Assembly (NCBI RefSeq): GCF_025399195.1
Contig: NW_026252100.1
Coordinates: 186,001-250,000, forward strand
DNA length: 64,000 nucleotides
Reading direction: 5' to 3'
Origin: Umbelopsis ramanniana AG
Lineage: Eukaryota > Mucoromycota > Umbelopsidomycetes > Umbelopsidales > Umbelopsidaceae
Notes under the pieces: model-generated
Told to the model about the DNA's origin: nothing
Seen by the model: only the letters and a program-made list of their open reading frames with translations
Database searches by the model: none
Made by a program: the position numbers and the translations under genes
Shown here: piece by piece, positions 12,969 through 25,796 of the stretch
How the letters are laid out: each line of letters begins with the position of its first letter
Numbering within the stretch: position 1 is the stretch's first letter

Positions 12969-13492
12969 AGATGATCATACACCACTATAGCATATACTCC
13001 ATAATAAGCGCACTTTAATAGATTGTATATAACCATGCCCGCAAAACATCATTTGAACCCCTCCATCCAGCATTCACTCTTTAAACCATCAAGCCATCAT
13101 TCTTTAAACCATACTATTAACTAAGATATCATCCATCATTAAAACCCAATCATGAGAAATCCTTATGATAGCTGCACCCCGAGTCATTTATCTTTGTTTC
13201 GAGCCGATCATGCGAAAATGTGTGACATTCAAGTTGCCAAGAATGATCTAGCCCCGAATAGAAATTGCATGGAAGAACTGACGATCACTATGATCCTCTT
13301 AGTTTCGTTGTATAAGACCAAAAAAAAAAATTAGAACAAAAAATGCTAGGTATTCTAAACAAAATGATGCTGGTTCTTTTACATAAATTACCCACGTCAA
13401 AACTGCTGCTTTAGCGGCTTTTTTATATTCCAACGTCTGGATTGTTGGTTTTGCGTTATACAATATATTGCATTACATTACATGATGTCGCT
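12969..13492. other. Convergent 3' region between acetyltransferase and mitochondrial carrier
   Basis: About 520 bp. A short direct repeat, TTTAAACCAT, occurs twice near 13080 and 13105 within a CATCATT-rich stretch. An A-run lies at 13320-13330. A 60-codon plus-strand ORF (13152-13334) shows no recognisable domain and is probably chance. Confidence 0.5.
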
Positions 13493-15102
13493 CTAATCTC
13501 TATTTTCTAACCAGTGAGAAAGCTGTTCGTACATTGCAAATTGTATCGCGCCTCCTAAAATAGTGTAAAACTGGTTACTATGAATCAAATTCCGCCTTTC
13601 CATTGTCAGAGTCTAGTCTCTTACCTGGAGCAACTCTAATGACTCGTAGCCAAGAACCTCTGAAGAACGATCTGAAACCCTCTTCTCGAGCCATTGATTT
13701 TATACATTGCCAGGTATTACGATGGGTGCTTCCTTCGTCTTGCATTCTAGTCCATACTATCGTCAATCGTGAATGCAAATTATTCGCCAGTTTTCGATAT
13801 AAGGCTTACCTAGTTTTAACAACATCTGGGGGAGAGTTGAGGACGGCAACCAACACGTTGGCTAGACCACCACTAACCTGGAACATTTTAGGTCATAAGA
13901 GATGCATGAAGTGCTAAACTCAGCTTAGACAAATTTCATGCTTACCATGTGTTTCCATGGTGCTAGTGGTTGAGAAGGATCATTGGCCGTGGCTTCAAAA
14001 ATGGCCTTAATTTCTATGTAGCCAGAGAACTTGACAAGTAGACCTATCGAAGTAGTAATGATTGTCAGTTTGAAACAAAAGAGCTTAAGACAGATACATT
14101 TGAACTTCCATACCCCAAGATTGACGAACCACAGTGGGTATAAGACCATTGTACAAGGACAGAAATCTGAAATTGATTGTTAGAATGCCTCCTCTAACTC
14201 TGGAGAATGCTTGTTCGTACCCTTCGTTTTTAATCATTGTTCTCGCTGTTTGCACAATTCCATGGTATTTTCTCTCATGTGCCGCATTCAGCAAGTCAGT
14301 TTGTTGGCGGACTTTAATAGCCTCCAATGGTGTCACTGAAGATGAATTGTTTAACCGATCAGTATCTAACTCAGTACTTGAACTGCTATATCTGAATTTC
14401 CTCTCTTACCAAGAGTAACAGCTTGTGTAATGCCAGTGCAAACCTACGATGGAAGTAAGAGATAAATATTTGGATATGAGACATGTCATTTTAGTCAGTC
14501 ACTTACCCCTGCAAGTCCTGCCGAACTATGAGATGGAATGACCTTTCCTTCGAGTTTTTCAAATATAGGCTTGTACATTGCAAGACCCATATATTGTAAC
14601 GATACTCGAGGGCCAACGATACAAAGTACTGGAACAGTACCTCGATACAAAGCTGGAGTAACCATTGTCAGATGAAATACTTATTCATATGCAACGCGTT
14701 GAATAACGTACCAAGAAATCCCTCGTCTTTTACCACCTTTGTAAACGCTCTCCAGATGCCTTGGTTATATAATGAAGCTGCTCGGAGAGACTGCCACCAC
14801 CGTTAATAAATTGTTTGGCTATCACACGTAATCAAATTGAACAATAGCACGAATATTAACCTGAAATCTCGTTTTAATGACGTCTGTTGGCTGAATCAAA
14901 GTGCAATGTTAGTGTCCTTCGCTAATCTATTATGTGAGAGGTACGGTTACTTACTTGCATAATAAGCACTTCCACTGCACCAGCGCCGGCGCCAGCCATT
15001 GTGGAATTCTAGAAGAAATGGTCAGGTAAAGATTTCACTAACAAGCCAGTCAACCCTTTAGAAACATACCAACAGACTCTTGTTCTTTGATTGAGTAGAC
15101 AT
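13493..15102 (-). CDS. Mitochondrial carrier family (SLC25) transporter
   Basis: A multi-exon carrier. A short first exon (15070-15102, MSTQSKNKSLL) splices to 15008, giving AGAGAGAVEVLIMQ and then the first signature PTDVIKTRFQ (PX[DE]XX[KR]X[KR]). The second repeat signature is TPLEAIKVRQQ, followed by LYNGLIPTVVRQSWGM and VKFSGYIEIKAIF. The last exon closes with RVAPG spliced to GAIQFAMYEQLSHWLENRD and the stop at 13493. The fold has six membrane helices in the inner mitochondrial membrane. Signatures and the tail resemble citrate, succinate/fumarate or oxodicarboxylate carriers, but the substrate contact residues are not decisive, so I do not name a substrate. Confidence 0.9.
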
Positions 15103-15685
15103 TGAGGCAACTAGAGGTCAAGATTCCAGTTCCTGGACTGTCTTCCATAGCCTTTGCAAAAGTTAGAACTCAGAACCCTATAAGCCAGAATCAAACGTCT
15201 GATTTGACAGTTCATTGGCTGACTCAAACTGCATACATCTTGGTCTTTAATCGATGAAATCAAATTTTTATCGATGTCTCTGTTCATTCAAGCATTTTAA
15301 CAACTCTCCATATAACATAATCATTGTGATGTATGATTTTGAGGAATTTTATTGATTTTGAGATTATCTTTAGTGACTTCTTCGACCCTTTCTTTTTTTT
15401 AAAAAATTACAACACGCAAAATTCCGACCAAAGAACCTCAGACACTTCGAAAGCGACTTTTAGCCTATTTACTTATAATGTAAAGCCTTGATATTTTTTC
15501 CAGTATTCAAACAGTTAAAAGGATAGAGATTTTGAACAGTTAAACATTCTTTTTACCAATATATAACTGCTTGTATGAAAGGCAATGCCGTCAGCAAAGC
15601 GTAAGCTTCGCATTGTCGGAGTATCGGCAGGCCATTCAGCAGGCGACTTGCTTTGACCTCATTGTCTGATTCGTAAATTGTACCA
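15103..15685. other. Divergent intergenic region between carrier and WTAP-like gene
   Basis: About 580 bp, AT-rich, with a T/A switch at 15391-15408. The minus strand has an open frame of 60 codons (15553-15735) and the plus strand a short open stretch (LSEYRQAIQQATCFDLIV, near 15620-15670) that could be an extra exon of the WTAP-like gene. Neither is supported enough to annotate. Confidence 0.4.
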
Positions 15686-16277
15686 ATGTCAATCTCAAAG
15701 ACAACATGGTCGTCAAATGTAACAAATACCATCAACCAGGTTATTATGAATTAAAAATTCTGATCAATATGGGGTACATGTCTATTAAACAGTCTGAATT
15801 GAACTATATGACCTCAGAAAGAGATATCTCAGGGAAATACTGCCTTCGTCGATCCTGCCATTGATGCCTTATTTACGAGTCTAAAAAACGAAATGGACGA
15901 ACAAAATAGGGTCATTGATAATCAAAGAGATGAGCTTGAAGCACTTGCATTCTCCCCTACCAGCTCAGTTGGATTGAAATTGGTACAAAGATGCTCGGCT
16001 TTAAAAGCTGAGAACAAAGAACTCGGACACGTACTCCATAATGGGCCCTTGGAAAAATACAAAATGGAAATAGCATTCCAAAACAAGTTGATCAATGAGC
16101 TTCAAGTCGCATTAAAAGGTAGTGCTAACGTTGATCTCGACAGTCTCTTATGAACCTAAACATTGATGATTCCCCTGTTCAACAGAGTCCTATGCATATG
16201 CTGCTTCTTTGGACAGAGAAATTGAAGCGCTGCAAGACGAACTTTTTGAATGCAAAGCAAATCACACATCTGGATAA
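15686..16277 (+). CDS. WTAP/Mum2-like m6A methyltransferase complex subunit (compact)
   Basis: Exons 15818-16118 and 16186-16277 give a coiled-coil protein that follows animal WTAP segment by segment: FVDPAIDALFTSLKNEMDEQ, RDELEALAFSPTSSVGLKLV, CSALKAENKELGHVLHNGPL, KYKMEIAFQNKLINELQ, then SLDREIEALQDELFE. WTAP holds the METTL3/METTL14 RNA methyltransferase together and localises it; the yeast relative is Mum2. A 5' exon at 15686-15718 (MSISKTTWSSN) joins in phase and would give about 141 residues, but this start is a guess; 15893 is the first in-frame ATG inside the main exon. Animal WTAP is much longer, mostly through an N-terminal coiled coil and a polar tail missing here. Confidence 0.8.
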
Positions 16278-16726
16278 ACATTCTTTTTTGTTCTGGTAAA
16301 AGTGACAGACATTAGTCAACAGGTGTTCGTCATACGTACGCAACAAAAGTCTTTAATTCAAAAACAATAAGATTGCCGATTCAATGTAACTTGTGTGCAC
16401 AGACCGAACTTTTTTACAATAGCCATAATGTATCGTTGCTTTCATGTTGTTTTCATATCCCACGTTTTACGCAGTTGAAAATATAGTCGTATGATTCAGA
16501 TTATAATAGCCCGATTGATTTTCAGGAATTTACAGGATATACGAGAGTGTTGCGATTTGCGATATATGATTGGTCGTTGCCTTGGCATTAACCACTGGGA
16601 TTTCCATTCAGCGCACTGTTAAATTCTACCGACAAGAACGGTATTGTGCGCCAATCCTACTCATCGACACAGAGAGCCTATACCGCATCCGAGATCTAAG
16701 TCGGATCCTTGTAGATTGATCTACTT
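16278..16726. other. Intergenic: 3' UTR of the WTAP-like gene and IBTK promoter
   Basis: About 450 bp between two plus-strand genes. No ORF, RNA gene or clear TATA box recognised. Confidence 0.5.
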
Positions 16727-19700
16727 ATGAGTTCTATTTTCAAAGCCGTCTATGAAAATAATGTAGAATCCATCAAACAGTTCATTAGGGACGCCGATCG
16801 CACAGCACCATCGCTCAGCAGAGATTCCCAGAATGGAGCACAAGGAAGCCGGAGAAAGCAAATCGGCTCAATGACCAATATCAACAAGCGCTCCATTCTT
16901 GGAAGAACCGCACTACACCTTGCAGCACACTGGAATAGAGTGGAAATTGTACAATTATTAGTCGACTGTATACACGTGAACGTCAACTTACGAGATAGAG
17001 AGAGTGGTTGGACAGCTCTACACCGGTGAGTATGGTAGTTTACTGTGATGTTCATCATATTCATAAAACTAACGCCTCAACCATAATGACACCATGTCAA
17101 AAGAGCTCTATATGCAGGTCATATCGAATCAGCACTCATCATTTTGGCACGAGAAGACACTGACCTGTCTGTAAAAGATTTCGAAGGCAATACGGCTCTA
17201 GATCTGTACAATTCCACCATAGATGATACAAACCCGTCAGCTAGAGTTATACTACCCGATATGACGCATAAAAGCGATGGAGATCTTTACTCTTTCTCAA
17301 AATCCGGCATCTTAGACTCTGACGAACCCAACGGCTTAGCAGGAGGCACCGAGGTTTTCACTTGGGGATACAATACCAATTATGTCTTGGGACAGAGAGA
17401 TTCTGATAATCGTTCTCGACCAGATAGAGTTCATCTCAACTTGGTTTCCCAGCAGCTCCCCCAGGTACTCAAGCGGCCAGAGTACGTCATTACATCCGTT
17501 ACCATGTCGAAATTTCACTCGGCTATAATCACAAGCGAACCAGACCAAAATTTGTTGATATGTGGATTCGGCGGAGCCAGACTCGGTCTAGGCAATGAAG
17601 ATACGCAATTCTTGTTCAAGCCCGTGGCCAGTATCCATGGTCATGTAGCGATCGTTGCACTTGGACGAGATCATACAATCGTTGTCACATCGACTGGCGA
17701 GACGTACTCATTTGGAAACAACTTAAATGGACAACTTGGTTATGAGACTGAAAAGCTCCGGGAGCAAAGAGTACCACAATTTACGCCTCGCAAAATCGTA
17801 GCGCCAAGCATCAAAAAAGAACGGATTATCGGTGCCGCTGCTTCATCGGTTCATTCGGCTGTATACACCGACACTGATCTTTACACATTTGGATTGAATC
17901 AAGGCCAACTTGGGTATTACGCCACGAGCGGGGAGTGCGATCAGGTTCTTCCCAGGAAAGTTTCATTCCTTCCATCCGGTGCACGAATCATTCAAGCAGC
18001 TTGTATTGACACCGCAACCATGGTGCTCACGTCGTCGCACGATGTTTTCATATTGTTTGGCCATGGCCACCAAAAAGTCATTTTCCCTATGCAACGGTTT
18101 CCACCAGACTTTATTTCATACACTGCGGCGCCCAATTATATCACCAGGATCATGGCTGGAGGTGACGACTTCATGGGTGCTATGTCGAATATGGGAGATT
18201 TATTTATATGGTCTCTGCCCTCTAAGAAAGGCCCCACAAGTGGAAAGAAGCCGCGAACTAGTTCTTTAACCCCTACCGCCGAGCCTCAGCGCTCCCGATC
18301 TCCAATTTTACCACGGCGTATTTGGGCGCTCAGAAAGTCACATTTGACTTTGTCTGATGCTAGTATTGGCCAAGACGGCTCCGTCATTGTTTGCACAACC
18401 TCCGGGCATGTGTTTGTGGGAACTCCAAGAAAAATACCCAAGAAGAACAAGAACTTGGTGGAAAAGAAGCTGTACAAGTTTATCAAGATACCATATATGC
18501 AACGATGTATCATGGTAGCAGCAAGTCCCTCTGGGGCATACGCAGCATTAAGAGCTGAGAGATTGTTAAAGAAAGTTCCGGTTCCTGAATCGACTCTGGC
18601 AAATGATCTTGTTATGAGCTTACCGCATGTCAAAAATGCATATCACCTGCAGCAGGCTAGGGATGCAGAGGCTCTTGCTAAAAAGGTTTTACAAGAAGTG
18701 AGATCCAAGGTACCGTTTTTAACCGAAACGGAGCAAATCGACGAAGATCAAGAAGCAAGTAACGCATTCATTTCACCATCATTGGAATGGAACAAGTATA
18801 GCAAAATGACAGATACGGATTATACCATCGATGCAGTCATGCGTGTTGGTGATGTTTGTTATTACTGTCATCAAATATTACTTGCTGCCCGAAGCACAGT
18901 ATTAAGGGAAATCCTTTCTAGCGAAAAATTCTCCACGAAGGAAAAGATAGAACTACATCACAGGAGCGGACGCATTGTGACAATGAAACTCGTCAATGGA
19001 TTTAATCACCATGAGTTGCTAGAGATTACCATATCAGACATTCGTATGGAGACAATATGGTTCTTTTTGGATTTCATCTACTCTGATCGATACGACCACC
19101 CTATGAACGCATTTTATGGAAAGGCACAACATTATACTGGTAGCTTAAAGGTCATAACCGAGCTGCAAACTCATATTAAGCCTGAGACTTTGCAAAGAGA
19201 GCTTCTAGTTTTGTCGGAAGTTTTCCAACTCTCTACTCTTCAAAATTCAATTGCTTCATCCTTCAATTCTCAACCACGGCAATCACTTGCGTTTCAAATC
19301 GGTAACGTTCACACTGATGAAAAATCCTTCTCCTTCTTATGTGACGTCAATCTGCAACTGGAAGATGGAGAGCTCCTCTGTCATGAGTTAGTACTTCGCC
19401 AGCGATCACCATTCTTTGCTGCACTTTTCAGTCCAGCTAGCGTCTGGACATACAGCCGCCGACAAGACAGCCGTACTTTAATTCCGGTGGATATGAAGAA
19501 CATCAGCGAAAAGACAATGAAAGTTGTTTTATCATATGTCTATTGTGACAATCGGATAACATTATTCCACGATATCCAAGAATCCCCGGAAGTGATTTTT
19601 GATTTAATCAGCAAAGTATTAGAAGCTGCCGATGAACTCATGTTAGACGACCTCAAGGTTGTTTGCGAATCAGCATTACTACATCTCGTTACTCCACGAA

Positions 19701-21347
19701 ACATTTTAAAGGCATTGGAGATATCGGATGACTACAGAGCAGAGCATGTCAAGCAAGCCTGCATTGACTTTTTGGCACATAATATGGACTTTTATCTAGA
19801 AACAGGGTACGCGCTACACTAATTCAATCATCAAGCGTATAAGCACGAATCATACTAATCACCTTCACTATAGGTCATTGATTGATCTCAAAGCTTCCTT
19901 AATATGTGACATTCAGCGTGATGTCCACAAACTACAATCGAATAAGGCATTTTTATCTAGAAGAGAACTGGATACCAATTGGAATGAGGATGGCCATGCG
20001 GACGACCCAGAGCTTAACGCTAAAGTGCAAATGGATTACAGTGAGGAGTCCATTTGGCCAGCATGCGAAGAAACATATTGTACCATCTACCCTGAAAAAT
20101 CAACAAGTAGCGGTACTGTTAACCTTGATAGTGGCGTTGATGACGACCTGATGTTTCAGCAAGATGAAGACATAATCAAGCAACCAGAAAGCAATGTTCC
20201 ATCCACACTTGGAAGATCAACCAAACTTACGGATGTTCTCTACGATACACCAGACAACGAGTACGATAATAGCCACTTTCCTGCGCTTGGAAATTCTTTC
20301 GAAGGGCGTAGCATGACGAAGGCTGCGAGTATACCAGTTCCAAAACGAGGATGGAGCATTCAAATGCAAGAGTGAGTATGGTGTCAAGATTTTATTTTCA
20401 ATTAGCTGTCAGCTAAACTTGTTTTTTCCTGCCAGTTCCTCGCCAAAGAAAAACATTAGAGAAATGCTTGAGCGACAAGAAGAGTCTCCTTCAGCAATTA
20501 ACAAGGTAAGGATTTGACGCCTGGAGTTGAATAAAGCTACTTCTAAGCTAATCATGTTTTACACATACACCCAAGTTGTCTCCAACGCGACCGTTCATCA
20601 TACCCAAGAAACTTTCTCAGAAAGAGAGACGTAAACTTCAGCAACAAGAAGCTGCTATCAGTGCAGAGTCGACCAACGCCCCCAAGTCGGTTTGGGGAAA
20701 GCCTATACAACCAGGACAGGCAGTAACAATGACGCCATCACCGCCAGTTGGTATACCCCTATCTACCCCACCGACACCGAAGTCTCGAAAAGTATCTATT
20801 GCTGATATTATGGACGAAGAAAAGGCTCAGAAAAACAAGGGCAAGCAATTAGCCAAAGGCTTGTTCGAAGACTTAGATTCCAAGAAATTGTGAGTATTTA
20901 TGACAAGTGGTATTTTTCCGTATTGTATTGCGTAGACTGACTTAGCATTTCAAAAGTTTCGTTTCACGGGAGGCGGCTGAACAAAGTATTAAAGCAACAG
21001 AGTCAATTGACCCAAGAGAAAGCACTTCAAGTACCTTAGCCAATCCACCCATTCGCATAGCATCCAGTACCTACAAACCCACACTGATTTCGAAAAGAAA
21101 AACCACCAAAGATTTGGATCACGGGCAAGGATCCAGTGGAGCAACGCAAGAGTCTGTCAACTCATTTGCTGACATTCAAAGCCAACAACTGAAGGAGAAA
21201 ATGATTCGAGGACAGAAATTTAAGAAGAGCCTTATTCGTATTCAGCAGGAAGAGCAAGCTATAGCTGCTCTAATGGAGTTTTATACTCAAACCGTAGAAA
21301 TAGGAACTGGTGAATGGTTTAGAATCACCAGAACAGAATCGCAGTGA
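16727..21347 (+). CDS. IBTK homologue: ankyrin-RCC1-BTB-BTB protein
   Basis: Six exons (16727-17025, 17104-19806, 19874-20371, 20436-20505, 20576-20889, 20957-21347) join in frame to 1424 residues; human IBTK has 1353. Order of domains: ankyrin repeats at about 60-130 (GRTALHLAAHWNRVEIVQLL); RCC1 repeats at about 180-480 (EVFTWGYNTNYVLGQ, ETYSFGNNLNGQLG, DLYTFGLNQGQLGY); two BTB domains at about 670 (CHQILLAARSTVLREIL) and 850 (CHELVLRQRSPFFAALF). The tail has the IBTK-type ending SFADIQSQQLKEK and LIRIQQEEQAIAALMEFY. In animals IBTK is a CUL3 ubiquitin-ligase adaptor and was first described as an inhibitor of Bruton kinase, which fungi lack. The ligase role is therefore the likelier conserved function. 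Confidence 0.95.
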
Positions 21348-21646
21348 AGGCATGTACAATAATTTATATCTTCGCCGTAAATAATTATCATTTTCTTTTC
21401 ATTGTTTATTTATTGATCATCGGGAGCTTGAAATGCAAAGTACTTATTGCATGCAACATCAGAGTACCTTCAGTCAATGTCACCAAAAAAAATTTATAAG
21501 AAAAAATATCAATTTAATGGTCTCTATGAATCACCTTCTTTGACAAATGGCATTTAAATCAATCTACTTTCTTCCAAAATCTGAACTATGTGGATACTAT
21601 CAATTATACATATTATAAAATTCATTTTCTAATATCTTCTTTCCGT
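21348..21646. other. Convergent 3' region between IBTK and lipase genes
   Basis: About 300 bp, AT-rich, holding the facing 3' ends of the two genes. An A-run lies at 21484-21492. No gene seen. Confidence 0.6.
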
Positions 21647-23693
21647 TTAGGCGGCTTGACCATTCACAGCATAACCATTGGTGTGGGCCCGCTTTTCAAG
21701 CGCCTCGGATTTGTCCGCTTTGGTTGGGCTGAAGCTATCTACAAGCCTAATGACGTCCGGCCAAACATGAAGCTCAATTCCTTCAGCCCACAAAAAGTCT
21801 AGGTGCTCCCATTCGGCAATGTATTTCACATACGCCAGCTCGGGTAGGTCAGCTGAAAGCACCTCAAAGTTGACGAGTGAATCCGATCCACCATAAAAGA
21901 TAGCGATAGGCGTTTTAATCTGCTTGGTAGGAAACCGCTGAGGAATGTGATCCATTGCACCTTGTTCACTGCGATAAGGAAGAAGGTTTGGTATTTCATC
22001 GTACATTTGGAATCTACCGGTTCGTATAATTTGAAACCAATGCTAAGAAAAAAAAGAAGTTAATGGAACCATCTCATTTAGGTGGCAGATCGAATTTTTC
22101 CTGTTTTCACTTACCACAAGACACTTGACGCTAGTTGGGCTGTATAAATGCTGATAACTGACCAATTTCTGAGCGTCTGACATATTGCGACCTGTCCAAC
22201 CGAACAGGAAGTTACAGGACATATCAATGAGCTTGACGAATATTGGAGGGCTAAGTATTCGGCGCCAAAAGTTTGCAATCTGAAGCGGTGATTTGCGACC
22301 AAAAAGTAAATAAATAACATTAGGTGTTGCCTTGACAAAAGCATCAATCACAGGATGATGCAAGCCTATATGACGATAATAAGTATACGCAACACATCAT
22401 AACATTTCAGTTGAGGGCGTTTCTTACCACTTGGTGTTGTTGCAGGGGCTAATGCGATAAACAGATTAATTCTATCATTCAAACGAGGGTTGATCGAGAG
22501 TGCTGCAAAAGCCTGCGCTGTTCCCTGACTAAATCCTATATATGTCAAACTGGGTGCGCCTGTAGTTTCCAAAATATACTAAAAGGCAGATTGCGTCAGT
22601 CAGTCTAAACGGTGAGACTAACAGTTGATATTGGATTGGCTTATACTTACGTCTACAACATCAGGCAAGTCATACAGAGCCATTTCGTTTAACGAGAATT
22701 CCCAGTAAGGTTGACTTTGAGGACGCTTATACATGTGCTGTTGACTGTATTTGTTGCCACGAGCGTTGGCGAACCAAACATCACACCCACGTTCCGCTAA
22801 AAGAAATGGGAGGTTTTCTGACTCTTTGAGGTTACATAGCCATATTTCAGATGACATAAGGAAACCATGATTGAGAAGTACGACTGGTTTCCCATTCCAT
22901 ACACCTCGTTTTCTTGATACATCTCGAGATCGATGATCGAAGAAGTTGGGTGTTGCGCTGTCTTGCAAGTTGGGCAAGACAGGTTCTTTAACTCCAATGA
23001 AATTGGTGATATTATCTACAACTGCTGTACTTGCGACGATGCTGGCGCTTCTTGTTCGGGATCTACGTTTTCCTGAGTTCATCTTCGGATCCCTTTCCCG
23101 CTTGCCATACGGGAGTCGATGCAGACAAAGCAAATATCGATCCTGAGTTTGTACAGAGTGTTGTTCCACGAAGTCATAGCCCCTTTGAATGCAACAAAAT
23201 TATAAACTGGTAACCTTGGAAGAAAGTTGAACATAGCTGAGACTTACCAGAATCGAGCCATATCTTCGAACGAACCGGCTCTTTCTAGTTTGTTGACTCG
23301 GGGCTTGCTTTGATTGCGGTGTGACCATGGAAAAGCTCTGTAAAATACATGGATTAATTACATTCGTCATTCTTTCACTCCAAAAGTCTTCTCCTTTCCA
23401 CTTTAGTCTGTATAACTGCTGCTCTCCAGTAACAATAGCCGTTGTACGTACGCGTATATAACTTGGTTGATAAAGCGGAGCACGAATTGTGGAATGAACA
23501 TCACCATGAGTCGAATCAATGCTTCAAAGAAGAAGAACATAAGAGCTAGCACCAGTGACTGGTACTCTGTGAACCCTAGTCTTCCAATGACAGGTATTCT
23601 AAATGGCATTTCAGAAGCAGACGAACAAGTTGGTCTCCAAATCTTTCTCTCAGTCCGTTTTATCAAGGTGACAGTCACGGTTGCACGATCCAT
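21647..23693 (-). CDS. AB-hydrolase lipase, steryl ester hydrolase type
   Basis: A multi-exon gene from ATG 23693 to the stop at 21647. The N-terminus has a hydrophobic hairpin-like membrane segment (SLVLALMFFFFEALIRL and MVMFIPQFVLRFI, residues about 45-75). The core matches eukaryotic acid-lipase relatives: oxyanion region VVLLNHGFLMSSEIW, then GCDVWFANARGNKYS, the nucleophile elbow YIGFSQGTAQ (GxSxG), an acid loop IFYGGSDSLVN and the catalytic histidine EWEHLDFLW. Yeast relatives Yeh1, Yeh2 and Tgl1 hydrolyse steryl esters on lipid droplets or at the plasma membrane using the same membrane-anchored design. The substrate class is inferred from architecture only. The C-terminal tail is polar. 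Confidence 0.9.
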
Positions 23694-24730
23694 ATTTGGT
23701 AATCATTTGAGACGACTGCAACTTTGAGTACCGGAAAAACCAGCTGCAAGCTTGATCCACCAAATATTTTGCAAAGCAGATTCTTGCTATTGTGTAGGGG
23801 GCATTTCTGTTATTTTTTCAAAGGAGAAAAGATGTAAGTATCCAAGCGAAGAACATATAAATGTTCTATGATGTGAGCGGTGTTAATGAGATAATTTTAT
23901 TACACCCAAAAAAAATAAAAAACTCGTAGCAGCGGCTGACATAACATGAACTGTACCTACCGTGAGCCATTGCAACAGTGTACGATGGAACTAATTCGTA
24001 GCATAGATTGTCTGTTTCGTTTTAAGATGCAAAAAAAGCGGTACATTGCAGCGAGTTTTATCATACAGCGACCTTCACAAAATTATCACATGCTTTTACT
24101 TATTAGTAGCTTTATTTACCTTGAACAGTTACGTTTCTTTCATACTCGATATGTATTTCAAAATCTTAAATGAGCCATCCTTAGCATCATAATCGTAACT
24201 ATCTTTATGGTGTTATTTCCTTTGCAATGAAATAAGTGGACACATTCATGCCGACGGACAGTCTAGTGCCAGTGGAGTCTTGATCTACAGGCCTTCTGAA
24301 ACATGTATGATTTGTCAAACATGTGAGAAATTTTACTTAGTTACAGAGATTGTAAAAGATGCCATTACCTTTCCTTGTACTGCAACTTTGGTGAGAAATA
24401 AGCACAAATGGGTCATGCTACATCTGACACTCTTAACATCGTGGGTCTGAATATCCTAGCTTGTGCAATACCATAGATGCAAAGTGGCAAAGAATCATCG
24501 TTATGAGCATATTCTTGTGGACGACTATGATGTAGTTTACTTCACGTTGATGACCCCACTTTGCTAAGGATATGGGATTCTGGCCATTTCATTTGAGTGT
24601 TTTCAGTCGGCCACAAGCAAGTGCCTGATACGGTGTCCCAATGAGGCAAACATATCGTAACGCAAATGACGCTAAAATTTTTACTTAGCATAACTTTTTT
24701 GAGTGTCATTCCATACCTGCTAACACAGTT
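23694..24730. other. Long divergent intergenic region between lipase and Shr3-type chaperone
   Basis: About 1.04 kb. A 75-codon ORF at 23946-24173 has no recognisable domain and is preceded by an A-run (23907-23923). I looked for tRNA-like or snoRNA-like boxes and saw none. It probably holds two promoters; no TATA box was found close to either start. Confidence 0.5.
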
Positions 24731-25664
24731 ATGTCTGTCATCGAGAACTTAAGCTCCGTCAAGATTGCGCTAATTGTAGCTGCATGCTTTTTCCAATATG
24801 GCGTACGTATTACACCTTCACTACCATTTTGCAATGACTAGTTGTTTTCCTTAGCTGACATACGCGATTCCCACTATAGCGATATTGGGCAGATTGGGCC
24901 TTTGACTATTATCTCATATGGTCAGATCCTGCTGCTCGGCCCAATGCATTTGCTAATGCAGCTGTAAGTGAGCTTGAACCAGAATACAGGAAACCTTGGT
25001 AACAAGCACTAATCTGACACCTTCAACAGTTGTACTATGCAAACCAAAACGACACACCACAAGTTCATCAATACATTTCATGCGTCGATCTCTTGATTGC
25101 AAGCATTGGTATTGGAGCTGGTTTGGCTAGCATGCGAGACGCTAATATTCTCTTCGACGGTGCATCGCTAGGTAAGCACTTGTCACTCCTACCTACCCCA
25201 CATTTCCATGTGATGTGCGGGGCAATCAGCGGAACACAAGTACCACCATTTGCTAACTTATGCTTGATACGACATAGTTTTGATGATATCTGCAATTGCT
25301 TCCCATGTTACATCCATTATACCAAGTAAGTAGATAGGCTGAGGAAATTTACGCTACTGAATCGGTGTACTCATGCTTTTGGCGTGTGTAGGTATCGATC
25401 TTGTGGCAAAATCTAGTAATGAGGATGAAATAATGGAAGCGCTTAAAAATATTGCTGTCGCACATACCATCATTGTAACAGCAGTGACAGGTAGAGATCA
25501 TCATGACATGTTTTGAATGCCAGGGTAGATGGGTACTGACAGTTTGAACTATAGGTATTGTTCTTCTACAAGTCGCTCATTATTTCTGCATAAGACGATG
25601 GGCAAGAGAAGACGCTGCTGAACATACAAAACACGCAAAGAAACATAAGCATAAAGCGCACTAA
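24731..25664 (+). CDS. Shr3-type amino acid permease packaging chaperone
   Basis: Six small exons (24731-24802, 24880-24963, 25030-25171, 25278-25325, 25392-25490, 25555-25664) sum to 184 residues. Four hydrophobic segments are seen: the N-terminus (IALIVAACFFQYG), DLLIASIGIGAGLASM, VLMISAIASHVTSII and VTAVTGIVLLQVAHY. The lumenal loop with WAFDYYLIWSDPAA and the segment ANILFDGASLVL match the conserved Shr3 patterns. The tail is lysine- and histidine-rich (KHAKKHKHKAH), as expected for an ER-retained, COPII-interacting cytosolic end. In yeast Shr3 prevents aggregation of amino acid permeases in the ER and helps load them into COPII vesicles. Confidence 0.88.
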
Positions 25665-25796
25665 TATTTCACTGGTTGAAACATTACAAAAGGATCCTAT
25701 GTAATAAACTAATCAACGTCAAATTTGTTTTCTTCAATGAACTTGTCATGTTTAAGCAAAGTGATTTTCGGATAAGCTATCAATGTATCGTCCATT

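Noticed and set aside
23946-24173. 75-codon ORF in the lipase/Shr3 gap
   Set aside because: No domain, no splice-supported extension, and composition like the surrounding AT-rich DNA.
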